Shown here piece by piece: positions 7,631 to 14,321 of a DNA stretch of 20,609 nucleotides. The notes beneath the pieces are model-generated. The model had not been told where the DNA came from and did no database searches. It worked only from the letters and a program-made list of their open reading frames with translations. The position numbers and the translations under genes were made by a program. This stretch comes from CAYGBW01 sp964348185 (GTDB taxonomy: Bacteria > Desulfobacterota > BSN033 > WVXP01). Every line of letters begins with the position of its first letter. Within the stretch, counting starts at the first letter, position 1. The stretch is taken from positions 1 to 20,609 of the forward strand of contig CAYGBW010000113.1 of NCBI GenBank assembly GCA_964348185.1. Direction: 5' to 3'.

Positions 7631-8093
7631 CTATCGATTTACCCGTTGATGGTCGTATTCTTCAACGATCTCTCTGATATGCTTCTCCACTTCCTCGGGA
7701 AGTCTCTCTGGCTCATGGGTTTCAAGAATCCATCGGACTTTTTCATTGGCTCGCTGTCTCAGCGTCTTGCCTCCTGCTGCAGCCCAGTTCTCATAATCCT
7801 GTCTGTCAACGAGCTCGGGCATCCATATTGCCCTTTCGGTCACTGATGACAACCCTTTTTGGGGCAATACGAAGCGCTTCTTCAACCAGAGAGGACGGGA
7901 TCCGTATCCGCTTCCGATCCTTGACGAGAGCACCTGCATTGGCCAGAAGGGCGACAGCCTCTTCCTCATAAAAATCTCCCCCGATCCCCTCGAGAATCTC
8001 CAGTGCCGCCTCATAGATCTTTGTCAACTGCTCATGGGAGAGTATTTCGAAACATGGACGCTGCCACAAAGAGAAATCGTTCTCTTTTGTCAT
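7631..8093 (-). pseudogene. MttB-family methyltransferase with internal deletion
   Basis: Only the two ends of a trimethylamine methyltransferase (MttB) superfamily gene remain. The N-terminal piece starts at ATG 8093 behind GGAGAGGAG. It contains HEQLTKIYEAALEILEGIG and a RIRIPSSLVEEALRIAPKRV stretch up to DRKGN. The C-terminal piece, in another frame, contains WMPELVDRQDYENWAAAGG followed by a helical tail and stops at 7631. Full-length family members are about 450-500 residues. About 300-350 residues between the pieces, including the catalytic barrel, are missing, and the join lies within about 7820-7840. Either frame alone ends soon after the join. The remnant is first in a transcription unit with a good promoter and leads into the ferredoxin-flavoprotein pair. 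Confidence 0.85.
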
Positions 8094-8179
8094 CAAGGGA
8101 TTTCTCCTCTCCTGGAGAGCTGGCCAAAGGGTCGGGAGAATAGAAAGATCTGGATGACCCTTTTGTGAAATGAAATGAA

Positions 8180-8207
8180 CATATAGAAAAGGAACCCTGC
8201 GTGTCAA
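8180..8207 (-). promoter_or_regulatory. Sigma70-type promoter for the minus-strand cluster
   Basis: Read on the minus strand: a perfect -35 TTGACA (8202-8207), a 16-base spacer and a -10 TATATG (8180-8185). Transcription would begin near 8173, about 80 bases before ATG 8093 of the MttB remnant, and would continue into the ferredoxin and flavoprotein. It is back to back with the promoter at 8296-8324. Confidence 0.65.
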
Positions 8208-8295
8208 GCGGTTTGCCGGCACTTTTTATTGGGGTGCAAGGCTTTTCCATCATCTTGAAGTCTGTAAAGCAAGTCAGTGATAGATCGATGGATAA

Positions 8296-8324
8296 TTGAA
8301 AAATGACACAGATTGGCGTATAGT
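8296..8324 (+). promoter_or_regulatory. Sigma70-type promoter for the amino acid ABC genes
   Basis: TTGAAA (8296-8301), a 17-base spacer and TATAGT (8319-8324) fit a housekeeping promoter. The predicted leader is about 87 bases and holds a small hairpin, GACCCG (8372-8377) with CGGGTT (8389-8394), before the permease start at 8418. The -35 is about 90 bp from the divergent promoter's -35, so one regulator could control both directions. No clear operator was recognised. Confidence 0.6.
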
Positions 8325-8417
8325 CTCGCGACGGCAATTCCCCTCGACATTGTAGGAAAGATGAGAACGGTGACCCGTAACACTTCTGCGGGTTATCCAT
8401 AATCGGATTTCCAGTGT

Positions 8418-9239
8418 ATGAACACAAAGGATGTCCAATCTCCAAAGCGTGTCTGGCCAAAGGTAAAGCGTTCCCCTTTCTTGGCTGTCGCGAAGTTCGG
8501 GCTTGTGATCCTTGCGGTCATCTGGCTGATGGCCCGCGGCACAGAGAGGCTCGGTTATACCTGGCAGTGGTACCGGATTCCCCGGTATCTGTTTTCCTTT
8601 ACGGATGGAGAGTTCGTCGCCGGGCCGATCCTCAAGGGGTTGGGGGTGACTTTGAATATCGTCTGGATGAGCCTGATTCTGGCGTTTCTATTGGGTCTGG
8701 TGACGGCCCTGTTCCGGTTATCGAACTCTTCTATGGCTCGGATCGTGGCCCGAGGATATCTGGAGACTATTCGGAACACCCCGATGCTCACCCAGATCTT
8801 TTTTATCTATTTCGTCTTGGGACCAATACTTGACATCGAGCGCTTAACCTCAGCGGTCCTGGCGTTGAGTCTCTTCGAAGGGGCCTATGCCTCAGAGATC
8901 TTCCGGGCCGGAATTGTGTCGATCCACAAAGGCCAGTGGGAAGCTGCTCACAGCCTGGGGTTGAGCACCTTTTACACCTATTGCTACATTGTCCTTCCTC
9001 AGGCAATCCGGCGAATCCTTCCCCCCCTCACGAGCCAGGCAATATCACTCATCAAAGATTCGGCTCTTGTCAGCACTATCGCCATCTATGAGATGACCAT
9101 GCAGGCGAAATCGGTTGTCGCAGAGACCTTTCTCACTTTTGAGATGTATTTCACGATCGCCGCCATATATCTCATGCTCACTGTCACATTGTCTATCATT
9201 GTCAACATCATGGAAGACCGTCTCAAGGTTTACACTTAG
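8418..9239 (+). CDS. Polar amino acid ABC transporter permease (HisM/GlnP type)
   Basis: A 273-residue inner-membrane permease. Membrane segments are visible at about 21-40, 75-99, 124-138, 143-160 (before the EAA loop), 210-228 and 243-265. The cytoplasmic EAA loop that contacts the ATPase is at about 154-175, with EGAYASEIFRAG and GQWEAAHSLGLS, and is followed by LPQAIRRILPPL. This pattern is diagnostic of the polar amino acid uptake family (His/Gln/Arg/general amino acids). It is the first gene of a permease-ATPase-permease run; the ATPase starts 20 bp after its stop. No strong ribosome site precedes ATG 8418, but no better start exists before the first membrane segment. Confidence 0.93.
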   Translation: MNTKDVQSPKRVWPKVKRSPFLAVAKFGLVILAVIWLMARGTERLGYTWQWYRIPRYLFSFTDGEFVAGPILKGLGVTLNIVWMSLILAFLLGLVTALFRLSNSSMARIVARGYLETIRNTPMLTQIFFIYFVLGPILDIERLTSAVLALSLFEGAYASEIFRAGIVSIHKGQWEAAHSLGLSTFYTYCYIVLPQAIRRILPPLTSQAISLIKDSALVSTIAIYEMTMQAKSVVAETFLTFEMYFTIAAIYLMLTVTLSIIVNIMEDRLKVYT

Positions 9240-9259
9240 CGGGACACAGGAGATTCCAG

Positions 9260-10012
9260 ATGGAAGAAAAAACATGGGGTGACTATATCATTCAGGTTGA
9301 TAGGATCAACAAGACCTTCCCCAATGGGGTTCACGCCGTTCGTGACTTTTCAACCCGTATCGGTCGCAAGGAGGTTGTGGTGGTCTGTGGACCCTCCGGT
9401 TCCGGCAAATCCACCTTCTTGAGATGTCTCAACGGTCTCGAAGAGGTCGACAGTGGCTCCATCGTCATCGACGGCATCCCTCTTGACGACAACAAGAGAA
9501 ACCGACTCGAAATCCGCAAGGAGGTCGGCATGGTCTTTCAGTTGTTTAACCTCTTTCCCCACATGACCGTTCTGGAAAACGTCAATTTGGCACAGCGGCT
9601 TGTCCGGAAAAAGACCAAGGAAGAGGCTAGGGAAACGACCATGGACCTGCTCCGGAAGGTCAACATTCCCGAGAAGGCCGACAGTTACCCGGGGCAGCTC
9701 AGCGGTGGGCAGCAGCAGCGAGTGGCTATTGCCCGGGCTCTTGCCATGAGGCCGAAGGTGATGCTTTTTGACGAGGCCACAAGCGCCCTCGATCCAGAAA
9801 TGATCGGAGAGGTTCTCGATGTCATGAAAAGCCTTGCAAGGGAGGGGATGACCATGATTGCGGTGACCCATGAAATGGGGTTTGCCCGGGAGGTTAGCGA
9901 CCGGGTGATTTTCATGGAAGATGGGATGATTGTCGAGGAGGGCACGGCAGAGCATTTCTTTACAGCCCCCAGAGAAAAGCGGACAAAACTCTTTCTGAGC
10001 CAGATCCTCTAG
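9260..10012 (+). CDS. Amino acid ABC transporter ATPase (GlnQ/HisP type)
   Basis: A 250-residue nucleotide-binding subunit, of normal length for the family. In order: Walker A GPSGSGKST (44-52), Q-loop Gln94 in MVFQLFNLFPH, ABC signature LSGGQQQR (147-154), Walker B VMLFDE (167-172), D-loop SALD (175-178) and switch His204 in VTHEMGFA. The FQ-FNLFPHMT and THEMGFA segments are typical of GlnQ-type subunits. ATG is preceded by AGGAG. It powers uptake together with the flanking permeases on the inner face of the membrane. All catalytic residues are present. Confidence 0.96.
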   Translation: MEEKTWGDYIIQVDRINKTFPNGVHAVRDFSTRIGRKEVVVVCGPSGSGKSTFLRCLNGLEEVDSGSIVIDGIPLDDNKRNRLEIRKEVGMVFQLFNLFPHMTVLENVNLAQRLVRKKTKEEARETTMDLLRKVNIPEKADSYPGQLSGGQQQRVAIARALAMRPKVMLFDEATSALDPEMIGEVLDVMKSLAREGMTMIAVTHEMGFAREVSDRVIFMEDGMIVEEGTAEHFFTAPREKRTKLFLSQIL

Positions 10013-10041
10013 GGCAAAACGGTCGACACAGGGAGCAGTCC

Positions 10042-10926
10042 TTGAGAAAAAGGAAGGACAGAATCACGGTGCTTGACGTTGTCATTGGAGTGCTTATCTT
10101 AATGGCTTTGGCGTATGTTGCGTACCGGGTCAAGGTCGGGCTCAATTACAAGTGGAATTGGGGGGTTATCCCCCAGTACCTTTTCCGTTATGACGAGGAG
10201 GAGAAGCGGTGGGTGATGAACCTCCTGATGCAAGGGCTTAAGACGACGATTTGTCTGAGCATTTGGGGAATCCTCCTCGCGACGGTTATTGGATCCGTAA
10301 TGGGTATATTCCGCATCAGCAGTAGCCTTTTTAAACGGCTTATCGGACGGACCTATGTCGAACTCATTCGGAACGTTCCACCCCTTGTCCTGGTCTTCAT
10401 TTTCTACTTTTTCGTTAGTGACCAGATTATGCCGGTTTTGGGGGTTGACCACTTCGTCAGATCCCGTTCTGAGAGTACTCAGGCCATTTTGACCTTTCTG
10501 GCTGCTCCGCCGGGGCTTTTTGCGGCCTTTCTTTCGGCTATGATCACCATCGCCCTTTTTGAGGCTGCCTACATCGCGGAGATCGTCCGGGCGGGGATTC
10601 AATCGATTGAGAGAGGGCAGTGGGAAGCCTCGTACGCCCTCGGATTATCGTGGTGGCAGCAAATGCACCGTGTCATTCTGCCCCAAGCCCTTCAGAGGAT
10701 TCTGCCCCCCCTGGCCGGCGAGTTTATCAACACGATCAAAAACTCCTCGATCGTCTCGGTCATTTCCATTCAGGAACTGACGTTCCAGGGTATGGAATTG
10801 ATGGCCGCCTCCCTTCTCACCTTCGAAGTTTGGATCACCATTGCGGGGCTCTACCTTATCGTATGCCTTCTCCTATCCCTCGGTGTTGCCCGTCTCGAGA
10901 CCTACATGAGAAGAAGCGTGGCCTGA
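10042..10926 (+). CDS. Polar amino acid ABC transporter permease, second subunit
   Basis: A 294-residue permease related to the one at 8418 and presumably its heterodimer partner. The first membrane segment is at about 9-27, a periplasmic stretch with PQYLFRYDEEEKRW follows, and further segments are at about 65-90, 113-132, 152-175, 225-245 and 262-285. The EAA loop (about 174-194) has EAAYIAEIVRAG and RGQWEASYALGLS, then LPQALQRILPPL. The start is TTG at 10042, after GGGAG; the next in-frame ATG falls inside the first membrane segment and would damage it. It lies 29 bp after the ATPase stop. There is no Rho-independent terminator immediately after its stop at 10926, but a strong hairpin lies at 11068-11107. 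Confidence 0.93.
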   Translation: MRKRKDRITVLDVVIGVLILMALAYVAYRVKVGLNYKWNWGVIPQYLFRYDEEEKRWVMNLLMQGLKTTICLSIWGILLATVIGSVMGIFRISSSLFKRLIGRTYVELIRNVPPLVLVFIFYFFVSDQIMPVLGVDHFVRSRSESTQAILTFLAAPPGLFAAFLSAMITIALFEAAYIAEIVRAGIQSIERGQWEASYALGLSWWQQMHRVILPQALQRILPPLAGEFINTIKNSSIVSVISIQELTFQGMELMAASLLTFEVWITIAGLYLIVCLLLSLGVARLETYMRRSVA

Positions 10927-11067
10927 GTAGCATAGCGTGTCGTTGGGCTTTTGGACGCGCCATGAAGAGCCGTCGTCGGCTGGGGTGGCATGGTGAGGAT
11001 TGCTAGAGAGGGTATCTTGCGAATTGGGGCTCTGGAGCATCGACCCTAGATTGAAGGATAACCGGGA

Positions 11068-11107
11068 GAGGTGGTGGCTGTGGTGAATTTGCCACCACAA
11101 CCACCTC
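11068..11107. terminator. Strong hairpin between convergent transport genes
   Basis: GAGGTGGT and TGTGGTG on the left pair with CACCACA and ACCACCTC on the right. The stem is about 15 bp with a 3-base bulge and a small AATTTG-region loop. A second hairpin, AGGCAG/CTGCCT, follows at 11108-11124 and overlaps the binding-protein stop. Neither has a good T-tract. They probably end or stabilise both converging transcripts. Confidence 0.5.
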
Positions 11108-11122
11108 AGGCAGTGTAACTGC

Positions 11123-11965
11123 CTATTTGATCTGGTCTTCCCAATCCTTGGTCCCAAACCAGTAATCGTTTCGCTCCTGCATCCAAGGCCTATTGAGTTG
11201 GATGGTGATCCAGTTGTTTAGGAAGTTGAGCCAATCAGGATCACCTTTTCTTAGAGCGAAGCTGACGGGTTCTTGGGTCAGCTTTTTTGTTCCCAAGGGT
11301 AAGTAGAGAAGCTCTGGGTAGTCGGCCGCTTCAAAGAACGGCCTCGGGGCGTCACCAACAATGGCGTGGGCGTTGCCGTTGCGTAGTTCCTGATATGCCG
11401 GGGCCTGGTCATCAAACAATCGGATCTGAGCTTTCGGGCATACTTTCTTGAGGTAAGGAACAGGTGTCGCCCCCATCCTTTCAGCAAAGACGACATCGGG
11501 CCGGTTGAAATCCTCGATCTTGGTAGGAGCAAAGGGTTCAACAAGCTTTCTGTTGGCCACCAGCACCAGGCCAGAGTAGTAATAGGGAATGGTGAAGTTG
11601 ACCTTGAGGTTGCGTTTCACGGTCATGTTCATACCGCCGATAATGACGTCGAACTTGCCTGTGAGGAGGGCAGGAATGATACCAGCCCAGTCGGTATTGA
11701 CGAACTCTGCCTTAATGCCCATGTCATCGGCCAGCTGTCTGGCGACATCGATCTCAAAGCCGATGAATTCGCCTTTCTTGTTTTTCATGGCCCATGGAAT
11801 AAAGGTGTCAAACCCGACCCGCAGGGTGCCACGCTTCATAGCCTGTTCTAGGGTGCTCTCCTTGACCAATGCAGTCTGGATTTCCCCGGAAAAGGCTGCA
11901 CCCGCTGACACACCGGTGACTAGAGTAATGATGATTACCGCTCGCAATAATGATTGTAACCTCAT
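11123..11965 (-). CDS. Amino acid ABC transporter periplasmic binding protein
   Basis: A 280-residue family 3 solute-binding protein. An N-terminal signal peptide (MRLQSLLRAVIIITLVTGVSA) precedes the mature domain, which starts TLEQAMKRGTLRVGFDTFIPWA. The ligand site is marked by FIGFEIDVARQLAD, DWAGIIPALLTGKFDVIIGGM and TVKRNLKVNFTIPYY, with the Arg that normally binds the ligand carboxylate. Start ATG 11965 is preceded by AAAGGAGG, the best ribosome site in the window; the open frame further upstream has no such signal. It delivers substrate to the permeases at 8418-10926 but is transcribed towards them from its own promoter, so its level can be set separately. The ligand is a polar amino acid or related amine; which one is not decided by sequence. 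Confidence 0.93.
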   Translation of the reverse strand: MRLQSLLRAVIIITLVTGVSAGAAFSGEIQTALVKESTLEQAMKRGTLRVGFDTFIPWAMKNKKGEFIGFEIDVARQLADDMGIKAEFVNTDWAGIIPALLTGKFDVIIGGMNMTVKRNLKVNFTIPYYYSGLVLVANRKLVEPFAPTKIEDFNRPDVVFAERMGATPVPYLKKVCPKAQIRLFDDQAPAYQELRNGNAHAIVGDAPRPFFEAADYPELLYLPLGTKKLTQEPVSFALRKGDPDWLNFLNNWITIQLNRPWMQERNDYWFGTKDWEDQIK

Positions 11966-12040
11966 CGTACTCCTCCTTTCCTTCTTTGAGTTCAAAATTG
12001 GGCGATACCCCCATTGAAAGCCATTCTCACCGTCCGAACC

Positions 12041-12069
12041 AATAAAGCAGATTTGGAAATTCAAGTCAA
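12041..12069 (-). promoter_or_regulatory. Sigma70-type promoter for the binding-protein gene
   Basis: On the minus strand: TTGACT (12064-12069), a 17-base spacer and TTTATT (12041-12046). The start point would be near 12034, giving a leader of about 70 bases to ATG 11965. The rest of the gap between the binding-protein start and the MttB fragment (12070-12272) shows no recognisable gene. Confidence 0.55.
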
Positions 12070-12272
12070 GCCTTAGAACGACCTCCTTTCATCTTCGATC
12101 CCTGATGAAGGGACAACCCGCCAATAGGCCAGGGGCAATTCCCCGAACTCCTATTCCCGTCCCCAGGTCGTCCCAGTTTAGAGAGCTCCACCGCTAGTGC
12201 ATTTTCCGATAGAGCCAAGGGTCGGCTTTTCTGTTGGGGAATTGCTGCCCGGATCAACCTGCCGGATTGCTT

Positions 12273-12511
12273 TCATACCATTTCGATCCGAGCCACGAGC
12301 GCGTTGGGGATTTGAAGGATGTTGTCTTTTTTCACTCGGCAGCCGGCATCCCACAGGAGTTCGACGCCTTCATCATCGAGAACCCGCACGCCAGCCGTCT
12401 CCAAAGCCTCGAGCGTAGCCCGACGGATTTCTTTGATCTGACCCTCTGTCAGGAGTCGGTAATGGGGGCACACTGGGACTTGAAGCCGACATTCATCCCT
12501 TTCCTCATCAT
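12273..12511 (-). pseudogene. Broken N-terminal fragment of an MttB-family gene
   Basis: Starting at ATG 12511, five bases past the stop of the intact MttB gene, the frame reads MMRKGMNVGFKSQC and then soon stops. From 12473 a second frame continues with PHYRLLTEGQIKEIRRATLE, ALETAGVRVLDDEGVELLWDAG and IPNALVARIEMV. This is the usual first 75 residues of an MttB-superfamily protein. The frames join if a TG in the TGTG near 12470 is an extra dinucleotide. A stop at 12273 then ends the fragment, and nothing further of the family is seen down to 12070. About 400 residues are missing. It was probably the second gene of a two-gene methyltransferase operon. Confidence 0.78.
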
Positions 12512-12515
12512 CCCA

Positions 12516-13877
12516 TCATTCGTTGAGCAACTCCCTCAGTTTTTCCTTCAGTCGGACCTGCTGGGACTTTGCTCCGGATTGAGTCCATTGGGGTAAGGGT
12601 ATGCGTCCGAACATCGAGGGCACCCACAGTTCGGTCCGAGCATGAGCGAGGGTGTGTCCCTCGGTTATATATGCGCCCGATTTCCCGGCATTTCGTACAA
12701 CATCGAAAGCAAGGGTATCTTCACTCACCCGTACCCCCGCAGCGATTCTGGATACCATACCGGCCAATTCATCGCACAGGACGAGCATTTCAAGGGAACC
12801 CGTTTTGCCCGATGAGAGAAAACCGAGATTGTGGGTCAGAGAGGTTCCCGCAAGAACGGACATGAGCATGTTCATCCCCGCCTCGGCAGCCGCTTGGGAA
12901 TCGACCGTGTGCGCATCGGAGCAACCCGAACCGGACCAGCTCGGGACGCCGAGGTCCCCGAGATAATCAACCGTGGCCGAACAGATCAATGCGTACTCCG
13001 GGCCGCCGTAGCAGAGATTACCCGTCCGCATATCAACGGGCAGGATCGCGGCGCCCGACATGACGGGTGCTCCGGGACGCTCCATTTGATGGACCACGAT
13101 GCCGGCGAGGACTTCTGCCGCGGTCTGAGCGAGCGCTCCGGAAAGGGTCATGGGGGCAGTTGCCCCTGGCATCACAGCGGGAAAGCAGACCACGGGAAGA
13201 CACCTGCTTGCAGCGGCGCGAAGTCGCCTCGAGGCTTCTACCCCCAGCTTCAAGGGGGAGGTGGGACCGGTGAGGTCGATGGCAAAGGGTTTCTCTGCGA
13301 GGGCTTCCCAGCTCCCGGCCACGTCGGCGAGGTATTGCCAGACTTGACCGGTTTCTGTCTCGTTGTGGCCGAGAAAACCCAGGGGTTTGGCCGTATTTTC
13401 CACGATGGCCCGCACGGTTTGGATGGCCTCTTCATGAGGCGGGACATCACGGGGGCTGCCGAGGGACAAGACAAGATCGATCTGGGGGAGCCTGTTGCAC
13501 ACCCGTGCCGTCTTAACAATATCCTCCCGTACACAAGGCCGATGGACCCCGGTCTCAAAATCCAAAACGTCGATACATCCAGTACCCGGACTGAACCGAG
13601 AAGTGGGATCTCCCGTGTCGACGGCCACGTTGCCGCTTCGGTCATAGAGGACCAGGTTTGGCGGGACTGTTGAAAGAGACCGTTCAACCAATTCCTCTTC
13701 AAAAGTGAGGTAGCCGTTTCCTCCATCCCGGCAGCCCATATCCTTCAACCTTCCTCGCGTCTCATCGTCGCGGACATCGATCCCGATTTCCCGAAGGATT
13801 TTGAGGGCGGTTCTGTGAATTTGACGGGTTCCCTCTTCCTCGAGAACGCGGAATCTCAGGTTCTTCGGTGGTCGCAT
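12516..13877 (-). CDS. MttB-superfamily methyltransferase (non-pyrrolysine type)
   Basis: A 453-residue member of the trimethylamine methyltransferase superfamily. The N-terminal helical part has RQIHRTALKILREIGIDV, followed by LVLYDRSGN (76-83) and the barrel, with FSPGTGCIDVLDFETG (95-110), FAIDLTGPTSPLKLG, PVMSGAAILPVDMRTGN and SGSGCSDAHTVDSQAAAEAG (315-334). In archaeal MttB the pyrrolysine lies next to the last motif; here no amber codon is present. Non-pyrrolysine relatives (for example MtgB for glycine betaine, MtpB for proline betaine, MtcB for carnitine) demethylate quaternary amines onto a corrinoid protein. No corrinoid protein or activating enzyme is in the window. The start is ATG 13877 after GGAAG; an open extension upstream runs into the repeat region and is not family-like. 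The fold and all its main motifs are complete. Confidence 0.86.
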   Translation of the reverse strand: MRPPKNLRFRVLEEEGTRQIHRTALKILREIGIDVRDDETRGRLKDMGCRDGGNGYLTFEEELVERSLSTVPPNLVLYDRSGNVAVDTGDPTSRFSPGTGCIDVLDFETGVHRPCVREDIVKTARVCNRLPQIDLVLSLGSPRDVPPHEEAIQTVRAIVENTAKPLGFLGHNETETGQVWQYLADVAGSWEALAEKPFAIDLTGPTSPLKLGVEASRRLRAAASRCLPVVCFPAVMPGATAPMTLSGALAQTAAEVLAGIVVHQMERPGAPVMSGAAILPVDMRTGNLCYGGPEYALICSATVDYLGDLGVPSWSGSGCSDAHTVDSQAAAEAGMNMLMSVLAGTSLTHNLGFLSSGKTGSLEMLVLCDELAGMVSRIAAGVRVSEDTLAFDVVRNAGKSGAYITEGHTLAHARTELWVPSMFGRIPLPQWTQSGAKSQQVRLKEKLRELLNE

Positions 13878-13990
13878 GAGGGGCACTTCCTTTCGGTTAG
13901 CGCGGATGCGGTCCGCAACCCACGGCGCGTCATATGAGGAAGAAACTACCTTGCGGTAATACAGGATGCTTTGAAATACACAAAGATGAC

Positions 13991-14179
13991 TCACCGCAGA
14001 GCCGCTGAGAGCGCGGAGAGTTTTCTCATTTTGGCCAATCGGGAGACAACGATTGGCCAAAAAAGCTCAGGCCTCCGGCCATAAATTGCCTCGAAGAGGC
14101 TCAGGGGCTTTTTGTTTGTCGGTATCTCCCGACAAACAAAAAAACTTCGTTCTCTGCGTCCTCAGCGACTCTGCGGTGA
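13991..14179. repeat. Nested palindromic repeat with paired inner hairpins
   Basis: The ends are perfect 11-bp inverted repeats, TCACCGCAGAG (13991-14001) and CTCTGCGGTGA (14169-14179), and similarity continues inward over CGCTGAG. Each half contains its own hairpin. The left one is TTGGCCAATC/GATTGGCCAA (14031-14060, perfect 10 bp). The right one is TTTGTTTGTCGG/CCGACAAACAAA (14111-14140, perfect 12 bp). When one half is reverse-complemented, the two hairpins align and share the GGGAGA loop, although their stem bases differ. A small GGCC or GAGGC hairpin lies next to the centre. The CCGCAGAG-type ends resemble a repeat common in environmental bacterial genomes. No coding sequence is visible. 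It occupies most of the 13878-14321 gap; a weak promoter-like TTGTGT-16-TATTAC lies at 13956-13983 on the minus strand. Confidence 0.75.
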
Positions 14180-14321
14180 AACATAGCAATCCAGCCTTGT
14201 CGAGCAGCCGTCCTCAATACCTACGCTCTAATGGGTAGTTTCTTAGAAGAAGCCGTTTCCTCCAGTCTTTCTGCGTTGAACCCCCCCAAATGAAGCCCGT
14301 TGTTATCCATGTGACGACCCC

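Noticed and set aside
12831..13673. A 280-codon plus-strand open frame opposite the MttB gene.
   Set aside because: The translation is rich in Gly, His and Arg without any domain; the opposite strand encodes a clear MttB-superfamily protein.
12516..13877. Possible pyrrolysine (in-frame amber) methyltransferase gene.
   Set aside because: The frame is continuous without TAG and the motif next to the usual pyrrolysine site (SGSGCSDAHTVD) has ordinary codons; it ends in TGA.
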